Origin: KBS-96 sp049585195
GTDB lineage: Bacteria; Acidobacteriota; Terriglobia; Bryobacterales; Bryobacteraceae
NCBI GenBank assembly: GCA_049585195.1
Contig: JBAUZG010000338.1
Coordinates: 1 to 11,218, forward strand
Length of the DNA: 11,218 nt
Direction of reading: 5' to 3'
This document shows, in pieces, positions 1-6,500 of this stretch. The notes under the pieces were generated by a model that had not been told where the DNA came from, made no database searches, and worked only from the letters and a program-made list of their open reading frames with translations. Numbering within the stretch: the first letter of the stretch is position 1; each line of letters starts with the position of its first letter. The translations under genes and the position numbers were made by a program.

Positions 1-21
1 CATGTAATCGATGTCGGGCAT
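1..21 (-). CDS. Start of a downstream gene, possibly ribD (5' partial, 7 codons)
   Basis: An ATG begins at base 21 and shares that base with the ftsY stop codon (TAATG arrangement), giving MPDIDYM before the window ends. A stop/start overlap of this kind is typical of translational coupling, so a real gene probably continues to the left. The short N-terminus resembles riboflavin-biosynthesis deaminase/reductase RibD, whose members often begin with a few residues, then YM and a helix leading to the deaminase domain. Seven residues cannot establish that, so the identity is a guess and only the existence of a coupled gene is reasonably supported. Confidence 0.35.
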
Positions 22-971
22 TAATCGAAAAGGCTTTCGATGAAATTTTCCGGCTCAAACGGCAGCAGGTCGTCGATCTTCTCTCCCACGCCGATGTAGC
101 GGATGGGAAGATTCAGTTCGCGCGCAATAGCGACAACGACTCCGCCTTTCGCGGTTCCGTCCAATTTCGTGAGCACGATGCCAGTGACGCCCGCCGATTC
201 AGTAAACTTGCGCGCCTGCTCGAGGCCGTTCTGCCCGGTAGTGGCGTCCATAACCAGCCAAACCTCGTGAGGAGCCTCATTCACGACGCGCGCGGTGGTG
301 CGCCGCATTTTTTCAAGCTCTGCCATCAGGTTCTCTTTCGTGTGCAGCCGCCCGGCCGTGTCGATAATGACGTAGTCTACCTGGCGCGCTTTCGCCGCCT
401 GCAGCGAATCGAAAACGACGGCGCTCGGATCGGCTCCGGTTTTCTGACGGATCATTTCGACGCCCGCCCGCTGGGCCCAAATCTCGAGTTGTTCGATGGC
501 GGCAGCGCGGAACGTGTCTGCCGCGCAAAGCAAAACCGTGCGCCCCTCGCCCAGAAAGCGGTGAGCCAGCTTTCCGATAGTTGTAGTTTTGCCCGCCCCG
601 TTCACGCCGACTACCATCACGACGGCCGGCGGGCGGCTTACGGTATGCAGGGGCGATTCGGATGCTCGCAGAATCTCGAGCAATTGCTCGCGAATAAGAT
701 TTCTGATTTCGTTCGCGTCGCCGGTCAGCTTGCGGTCCACGCGCTGGCGGATGCGCTCTAAGATATCCTCAACCGTCTTGACGCCAAGATCGGCTGTGAT
801 CAGCGTATATTCGAGTTCTTCGAGCAATTCGGCATCAATTTGCTTTTCGCCGGATAAGACGTCTTCGAGCCGGTCCACCAACCCGGCGCGCGTTTTTTGG
901 ATGCCCGCTTTCAACCGATCCAGCAGATTCGGCTCTTGAGGAACGGAGCCGAACAGCGTTTGAATTGCCAT
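21..971 (-). CDS. ftsY: Signal recognition particle receptor FtsY
   Basis: FtsY is the membrane-associated SRP receptor GTPase. It docks Ffh-bound ribosome nascent chains at the Sec translocon, and both GTPases hydrolyse GTP on release. Counting from the ATG at 971 (316 residues), the helical N domain covers about residues 10-100. The G domain carries the P-loop GVNGAGKT (122-129), DTFRAA (152-157), DTAGR (204-208) and TKLD (268-271), and the protein ends with the conserved GVGEKIDDLLPF segment. The frame stays open upstream to a TTG at 1091 with an internal ATG at 1010. Those extra 40 residues do not resemble FtsY, so 971 is preferred; it has no clear Shine-Dalgarno sequence. There is no long acidic A domain, as in the short FtsY proteins of many bacteria. 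A downstream gene overlaps its stop codon. Confidence 0.96.
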   Translation of the reverse strand: MAIQTLFGSVPQEPNLLDRLKAGIQKTRAGLVDRLEDVLSGEKQIDAELLEELEYTLITADLGVKTVEDILERIRQRVDRKLTGDANEIRNLIREQLLEILRASESPLHTVSRPPAVVMVVGVNGAGKTTTIGKLAHRFLGEGRTVLLCAADTFRAAAIEQLEIWAQRAGVEMIRQKTGADPSAVVFDSLQAAKARQVDYVIIDTAGRLHTKENLMAELEKMRRTTARVVNEAPHEVWLVMDATTGQNGLEQARKFTESAGVTGIVLTKLDGTAKGGVVVAIARELNLPIRYIGVGEKIDDLLPFEPENFIESLFD

Positions 972-1059
972 CGAAATCAAGCTTAGCAATGGGGCTATGG
1001 CAGGTGACATCGTGAAAACTAGGCAGCGCGCCCACACCAAGCCGCTTCGTCGAAAGCAC

Positions 1060-1072
1060 AGGCCGAAGGCCT
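1060..1072. repeat. Short perfect inverted repeat upstream of ftsY
   Basis: AGGCC and GGCCT arms (5 bp) flank a 3-base loop, GAA on the plus strand and TTC on the minus strand. On the plus strand it is followed by a T-rich stretch and would resemble a weak intrinsic terminator, but no plus-strand gene ends here. On the minus strand it would be a small hairpin in the ftsY leader if translation starts at 971. No function can be assigned. Confidence 0.3.
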
Positions 1073-1167
1073 TTGTTTTCATCGCCTGCAATGTCCCGAA
1101 GGAACATGGGGGTCTTGCTAGCGCGCGCGGTTCTGCGAGTCCTTATGAATCAACGTGCGTTTATGAA

Positions 1168-1186
1168 CCGCGACCGTGAGGGAGCG
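1168..1186 (+). repeat. Dispersed 19-bp GC-rich repeat, copy 1
   Basis: The sequence CCGCGACCGTGAGGGAGCG lies in the spacer 8 bases beyond the stop of the methyltransferase-like gene. Its reverse complement recurs at 3490-3508 with one mismatch (18 of 19 identical). The 7-bp direct repeat TTATGAA (1143-1149 and 1161-1167) lies just before it. Both copies are intergenic, as expected for a REP-like or other short interspersed element. I recall similar strings in Solibacter-type genomes, but could not verify this here. Confidence 0.6.
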
Positions 1187-1194
1187 TTTCTGCG

Positions 1195-2109
1195 TCAGGC
1201 TTGCGGATTCGTTTCAAAGTCTCGAGCTACAACAGGCATCGGTTCGGCGGCGCTCAGGCAAATGTCACGCCCATGTACGAGACAGGTGTCTACCTTCTCG
1301 TGGCTGTCCAGCCGGACGGATTTCAGCTTTCGTAGCTGCCTGTTTTGAAGACGCATCTGCAATTGCGATTCGAGTTCCGGATCTCGCACGGAGGTACAGG
1401 AAAAGATCGCGGCATGTGTAATCACTTCTGCCACGAAGCCATCGGGTGTTCGCACAATCTTGACCATGACGCCGTTACCGCAATTCGCGTTCGCGGCCAT
1501 CGAATGGGTTAGCGGCAACACGACGCGACCGCCTGTCGCGAGCCGTTTGATCCAGGCTAGATGCGGATGCGTGACGCCCGCATTGATCAGCATCGCATCG
1601 CAGACCCCAGGGTCAAACTCCGCTCCATCGCCCGCACTTACCGTGACGTGTGAATAAGCGGCCAGGTTTTGCTTGGCGCGCGTCGCAAGATCCGCATCCA
1701 CGTCGATGGCGACTACCGCTCCATGCGGACCCACCGCTTCTGCCAAGATCGCGGTGTAATAGCCGACGCCGCAGCCGACATGGTACACGCGATTGCCTCG
1801 CTGCAGATCGAGGGCGTCAATCCACCGCGCCAGCGTACTCGGATGGCCATTATTGAGGTAACGACTCGCGTCGATCGCAACTAAGACGTTGTGATAGAGA
1901 TCCCGCGGCTCAGTCGTAGTTATATAAATGCCGCTCAATCCCATCAGCGCAAGAGAGGCCTGATCGGCGGAGCAGATCTGCCACGGGGGAGGCCCTAAGA
2001 ACGCTTCCCGGGGCACTGCCGCGAATGCATCGGCCAGCGATTGAGAACGCAGGTTCGCAGCCAGTCGAACTTCGTCGGCATAGAACCGTCTGTAATCGTC
2101 AAGGGTCAT
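1195..2109 (-). CDS. Protein-L-isoaspartate O-methyltransferase-like SAM-dependent methyltransferase
   Basis: A 304-residue protein with a class I methyltransferase core. Motif I, VYHVGCGVGYYTAIL, lies at residues 108-122, followed by the acidic strand end VVAIDVD (132-138) and CDAMLINAGVTHPHLAWIKRLATGG (170-194), which matches the PCMT-type block before the VLPL strand. PCMT enzymes transfer a methyl group from S-adenosylmethionine to isoaspartyl residues of damaged proteins. This protein has the N-terminal helical region (VPREAFLGPPPW) of that family, but LNNGHPSTLAR where classical Pcm has its Ser/Gln-Pro substrate loop, and a C-terminal extension of about 70 residues. The substrate may therefore differ, and 'pcm' would be an over-call. 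It starts 35 bases after the oxidoreductase stop, so co-transcription is likely. No Shine-Dalgarno sequence is visible, and a small inverted repeat sits directly before the ATG. Confidence 0.8.
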   Translation of the reverse strand: MTLDDYRRFYADEVRLAANLRSQSLADAFAAVPREAFLGPPPWQICSADQASLALMGLSGIYITTTEPRDLYHNVLVAIDASRYLNNGHPSTLARWIDALDLQRGNRVYHVGCGVGYYTAILAEAVGPHGAVVAIDVDADLATRAKQNLAAYSHVTVSAGDGAEFDPGVCDAMLINAGVTHPHLAWIKRLATGGRVVLPLTHSMAANANCGNGVMVKIVRTPDGFVAEVITHAAIFSCTSVRDPELESQLQMRLQNRQLRKLKSVRLDSHEKVDTCLVHGRDICLSAAEPMPVVARDFETNPQA

Positions 2110-2112
2110 GCA

Positions 2113-2128
2113 CCGCTCAGGGTAGCGG
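2113..2128. repeat. Inverted repeat just upstream of the methyltransferase start codon
   Basis: CCGCT and AGCGG arms (5 bp) flank a six-base loop. The element ends 3 bases before the ATG at 2109, where a Shine-Dalgarno sequence would normally lie. In the transcript it could form a small hairpin at the translation start. It shares CCGCTC with the 19-bp repeat family, but the match is too short to call it a third copy. Confidence 0.3.
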
Positions 2129-2144
2129 ATCTTCCCCAGAGCCT

Positions 2145-3455
2145 TCAGGCTGTCAGTTCGGGAATAATATATGGCGCACGGTATCCAGGGTGGGCGAGCT
2201 CGTTAGCTTCGCCATCTTCGAAACGTTCGGTTTTCGGATCGAATTTCAGGAGCTGGCCGCCTCGCCGATAGCTGATATTTGCAAGGTGGCAGAGGTCGGC
2301 AGAGATCCGCCCGATGTTGATATCGGCGTGCAGATCCTGGTAGCGCCGGCTGCGCACGGCGGCGAGGAAATTGGCGACGTGCGGCGCAGTATCGGTCATG
2401 CTTGGTTCCTCGTATTTGGCTTGTTGCACGAGCTTACCCTCGGGTTCGCCTTTGTAGATCCGGTAGCCCTCGGCATCGAGCGCCATCCATCCGTCGCGGC
2501 CATAAAACAGGTTGCCAACGCAGTTGGATTCGCTTTGCGAAAGATCTGCTTCGTGGCCGGTGGGAAGACCGCGAACTTCGAACACGAGTTCTTTATCGCC
2601 ATAATCGAAACGGGCGAGCAGAGTGTTGGGTGTTTGCTGATCGTCGTCGTAGATGTATTTGCCGCCATTAGCAACTACCGATCGCGGCAGGTCGACTCCC
2701 AGACCCCAGCGGGCGATGTCCATTTCGTGCACGCCTTGGTTACCGATGTCGCCGTTGCCCGTGTCCCAAAACCAATGCCAGTTATAGAGGAATCGATTCT
2801 TGCTGAAGGGGATCATGGGAGCAGGTCCAAGGAACTTGTCCCAATCCACTCCGGGCGGCACTGGCTGGACGGGTGTATGGCCGATCGAGGCCCTGCGCTT
2901 GAAACATAAGCCTCGCGAGAGGTACAGCGGTCCGATGACACCGCTCTGCAGCAACTCGACGGCGCGGATCTTATGGGCAATGCTGCGCCCTTGTGATCCG
3001 ACCTGCACGATGCGGTTGTATTTGCGGGCCGCCGCGACCATCTGACGGCCTTCGTAAGGATCGTGGCAGGCCGGCTTTTCGACGTAGACGTCTTTTCCTG
3101 CCTGGCAGGCCCACACTGCCGCCAGAGCGTGCCAGTGATTGGGAAGCGGCATAGAAACGGCGTGAACTTCTTTATCGGCGAAGACCTCGTGCATGTCTTC
3201 GTATGTCTTCGGTTTCTCGCCGGTCAGCGTCTGGGCCAGCGCGGTTGCCCTTTCGAGATTCGCCTGGTCTACATCGCAGAGCGCATAAATGCGCGCATCC
3301 TGCTGCTTAGCATAGACCTTGATATGGTCGCGGCCGCGTCCGCCCACACCGACTATGGCTACGTTAATGCGATCGTTCGCGCCCCAGGCGCTCGTCGCGG
3401 CAAAAGCGGACAAGCTGGAAGCTTGGAGGAAAGTTCGACGTGTTGTTTGACTCAT
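2145..3455 (-). CDS. Tat-exported Gfo/Idh/MocA family oxidoreductase
   Basis: From the ATG at 3455 this is a 436-residue protein beginning MSQTTRRTFLQ, a clear twin-arginine motif (Arg 6-7). A small hydrophobic stretch and AWGA follow, so export of the folded, cofactor-loaded enzyme is expected. Next comes a Rossmann fold with GVGGRGR (36-42), the family EKP motif (126-128), and NWHWFWDTGNGDIGNQGVHEMDIARW with the likely catalytic His 243 and Asp 246. Family members oxidise or reduce sugars, inositols or other polyols with NAD(P), often bound tightly. Exported versions are numerous in Planctomycetes, Verrucomicrobia and Acidobacteria; the substrate cannot be read from sequence. A GTG at 3476 in the same frame would add seven residues ahead of the Tat motif and is less likely. 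It lies 85 bases after the kinase stop and 35 bases before the methyltransferase-like gene. Confidence 0.92.
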   Translation of the reverse strand: MSQTTRRTFLQASSLSAFAATSAWGANDRINVAIVGVGGRGRDHIKVYAKQQDARIYALCDVDQANLERATALAQTLTGEKPKTYEDMHEVFADKEVHAVSMPLPNHWHALAAVWACQAGKDVYVEKPACHDPYEGRQMVAAARKYNRIVQVGSQGRSIAHKIRAVELLQSGVIGPLYLSRGLCFKRRASIGHTPVQPVPPGVDWDKFLGPAPMIPFSKNRFLYNWHWFWDTGNGDIGNQGVHEMDIARWGLGVDLPRSVVANGGKYIYDDDQQTPNTLLARFDYGDKELVFEVRGLPTGHEADLSQSESNCVGNLFYGRDGWMALDAEGYRIYKGEPEGKLVQQAKYEEPSMTDTAPHVANFLAAVRSRRYQDLHADINIGRISADLCHLANISYRRGGQLLKFDPKTERFEDGEANELAHPGYRAPYIIPELTA

Positions 3456-3489
3456 GGCATCACTCGGCTTGACCACTACTCTATAGCAC

Positions 3490-3508
3490 CGCTCCCTCGC
3501 GGTCGCGG
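3490..3508 (-). repeat. Dispersed 19-bp GC-rich repeat, copy 2
   Basis: Read on the minus strand this is CCGCGACCGCGAGGGAGCG, one base different from copy 1 at 1168-1186 and in the opposite orientation. One more base (3489) gives CCGC/GCGG ends able to pair over a 12-base interior, a REP-like feature. It occupies the spacer between the kinase stop and the oxidoreductase start. A TATAGA (3480-3485, minus strand) follows a few bases on and resembles an extended -10 element (TGCTATAGA), but no matching -35 is seen. Confidence 0.6.
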
Positions 3509-3540
3509 CTCGGAAGATGTCGAAGAAACGAGTGAAGCGG

Positions 3541-6500
3541 CTAGCGGATGACTAGGGAGACTGGTCCGCGGAAACCCAACTTGCCGGCCGGGGTTCCTGG
3601 ATCGGGACGGCTCACGGTGTCCACCGTCTGGCCATCGATCTTTACGCTGACCTCGTCGGCGGTAACGGACAGATCGAGCTGAAAGTAAGGCTGATTTCCA
3701 GGTGGAACGTCTAACCTCACCTCCTTCGCAGGCACGCTGGGCGCGACGACCGTTCGGCGCAACTGATTTTCCTCGAGCGAATACTCGATGCGCTGATCGT
3801 CCTTATAATCGAGCGTCCAGTCGATGCGCGCCGTGCGGTTCACCAAGCCGCCCAATACCGGCTGTTTTGCTGGTTTGTAGACGAATAAGTGAGTGACGCC
3901 GTCGCCTTTGCGGAACCACGCATAGGTGGTGGGTTGGTGAAGGTACCAACCCTCATCCGTTTTCGTCCAGCTTGCCGGATCGGCGAACGAATTCGGATCG
4001 GGTACCACCGGCGGCGGTTTAATGGCGACCAAAGCCAGCTCGACGTGGCTGCTCTTTCCTGGATACAAAGTCACCGATTCCGACTGGGTGCTGTAGCCTT
4101 TTGAGGTGACTGTCAGATTGTACGCGCCTGGCTTCAAGGCTACTCTTGCCCCATTGCTCAATTCCTGTCCGGCAGTCTCGCCATTGCGGCGGCACTCGAT
4201 GGTTGCGTCCTGGGGCTTCACCAAAACATCGAGCAAAGCAAGTTGGCCTTTGGCCATATCGGCCGCTGAAAGGGCATTTGGCCCCGGCTCCAAATTACGC
4301 GCAATCTTGAAATCTTCGTAGCCGCTCTTTCGGAAAACGAAAGTGTGCTGCCCAGGCTTCAGCTCTCCTTGAAACGTTCCTGAGCTGGCGGCAACACCAA
4401 TTCGGTTGTTGTCGGCGTAAATTTCTGTTCCCGGCTGAAGGGCGTCTATCGAAAGATCGGCTTGGACAGGAACCACAGGGCGCACTTCGGTAACGGCAGG
4501 CGTGGGAACGGGTATCGGCGTCAGATCGAAGGAGACCTCTTTGCGTTCGTCCTTGCTCACCTCGGCTATTTGAGGCTCGAGTTCCTGATATCCGCCCTTG
4601 GACACCTTCACTTCATATTTGCCCGGCCTGAGCGAAAGAATTCGCGCTCCATTGACAAGGCCGCCGCTCAAAAAGGGCCGACCAGAAGGGGGAGAAATGG
4701 ACACTTCAGCATCGGGCACGTTACTTTTTACCATCAATGTGCCCGTTTCACGTGCAAAGCCGAGTTGAACGAAAAGCGCGGCGCCCGCCGTGTACTCCAG
4801 ATTCCAATGACGCTCAGCTTTTCCATCGCTGACAACGAAATCGTTTGAGCCACGCTGTAGCGCAAAATCGGCTCCCGCCGGCGGAATTGGCTGGGGACGA
4901 TGGCCGGCGAGGCTCGCGAGCAGCCCTGGCGTTGCAAGAACATGCGCGGAATTGGCGCGCGAGCTAACGACCATAGCCGGTAGCGTCGACCCTTTTATCG
5001 GTCCAAAGATCTGGACGGACTCATCAGGGCCCACTTCGAAGTCGAAGCCGAGGACTTGCCTGCCTTGTTGCAGAATCTGGAGCGTGTGACTGCCTGCAGA
5101 GATGTCGCTTCGAGTGAAATTTCCTCCCTGTAGATCGGTTGCGCTGCCGTCGAGCACAGCCTGCCCGCGCCTGATATCACTGAGAATTTGGATCTGCGGC
5201 GGCAACAGCTCGAGATGAAAGGGGATGGAAACGGGAGAGGTGGCGAAGGCGGAGACATCCAGAATCTTTTCTTCGGCGCGAAAGCCGTCAGCGCTGGCGC
5301 TCACCCGGTGCACTCCGGAGCGGACGCGGACGTGATTGCCTGATATGGGTTGGCCGTCAAGCTGAAACCTTGGGGAAGGGGCATCGTCGGCCGAGAGCGT
5401 GACACTGACGCCACCGAGCGGCGTATTGATTTTAAAATGCCTGACGGCCAATGCGACTCCGACAAGAATCGCGGCTGTCGCACCAATCCACCACAGCCAA
5501 AGCAGCCGTTTGCGGGCCGAACTGGTACGGGCTCGCCGGCGAGGATCGAGCTCGCGGGTATCAAATTCAGGCGAACGGTTCGGGTTTGGCGTAAAGGGTC
5601 TAACGTGGTTCGGCGGACCAAACCCACCCACTACTGTCGCGGCAGAACCATTCCAGTCATCTGGCATCTGGCGCCCCCAGGATGGCGGCGTCCGTTCAGT
5701 CGCAGTCGCGGCCGGACCACGACGCGAACTCTCACCCGCACCTACGGACGCTCGTCTGCTGGTCTCGGCGCGCTTCCTTTCCACAGCCTGGCTCAATCGA
5801 GAATGGAGCTGAGCGAGCCGGATCTCGGTAGGATGCTCTTTGCATCCCTGCCGCGCCTTTTCGAGCGCTGCTTCGAGATTGCCGGCGCCTTGCAGATCGC
5901 GCGCTTCGCTCAGATAGCGATCGACAACTTGCCTTCGCTTGTTATCTTCGACAATCGCCAGAAGGCTCTTGGCAACAGGATCGGAGTCGTCAATCTGAAG
6001 AGCTTCCTCCACAAAGCCCGCTGCCTCGCGCCAGTCCTGCGCCACGATTCCCCGCGCATATTCCACCAATCCGCTCTGCAGAGCGGCCCGGATCGCCGAA
6101 TTCTTTTCGTCCAGCTGCATGGCATCACGCAGCTTGACGATGGCAGCAAGATCGTTCCCCTCGGAGGAGAGCTTCTGTGCCTCCTCGTACAGCAACAGCG
6201 CCTGCCGGCTTTTCGCTTCGGCGCTCTGAGCGAGTTTGCGGAGCCGCACCAGCTCGCCATCTTCAGGAAACTGCCCCAGAGCCTCGGCGGCGGCCTGATC
6301 CGCTTTGCTGTAATCGCCAGAAGACATCAGGCGCTCGATTTCCTCGACGAGCCGTGCCTTCGTCTCTTCTCTCGTCTGGTCTTCGCGCCTGAGGCGAAGC
6401 CGCTCCAACTCGAGATCGAGGCCCGGAAATTGACCGTATACATTGCGGAGAATGTCCCACTGCCCGAGCGCCTCGGAATACTGATTTTTCTCTTCGTACG

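Noticed and set aside
267..761. A 164-residue plus-strand open frame
   Set aside because: It lies wholly opposite the conserved FtsY GTPase domain and has no family resemblance.
1060..1080. Plus-strand intrinsic terminator
   Set aside because: The 5-bp hairpin followed by a T-rich stretch has the right look, but no plus-strand gene leads into it and the T-run is interrupted.
2025..2909. A 294-residue open frame on the plus strand
   Set aside because: It is antisense to the Gfo/Idh/MocA oxidoreductase and runs into the start of the methyltransferase-like gene. It has no recognisable domain.
3063..3551. A 162-residue plus-strand open frame crossing the kinase-oxidoreductase spacer
   Set aside because: Most of it is antisense to the Rossmann domain of the oxidoreductase, and its end translates the 19-bp repeat. 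No supporting motif or Shine-Dalgarno sequence.
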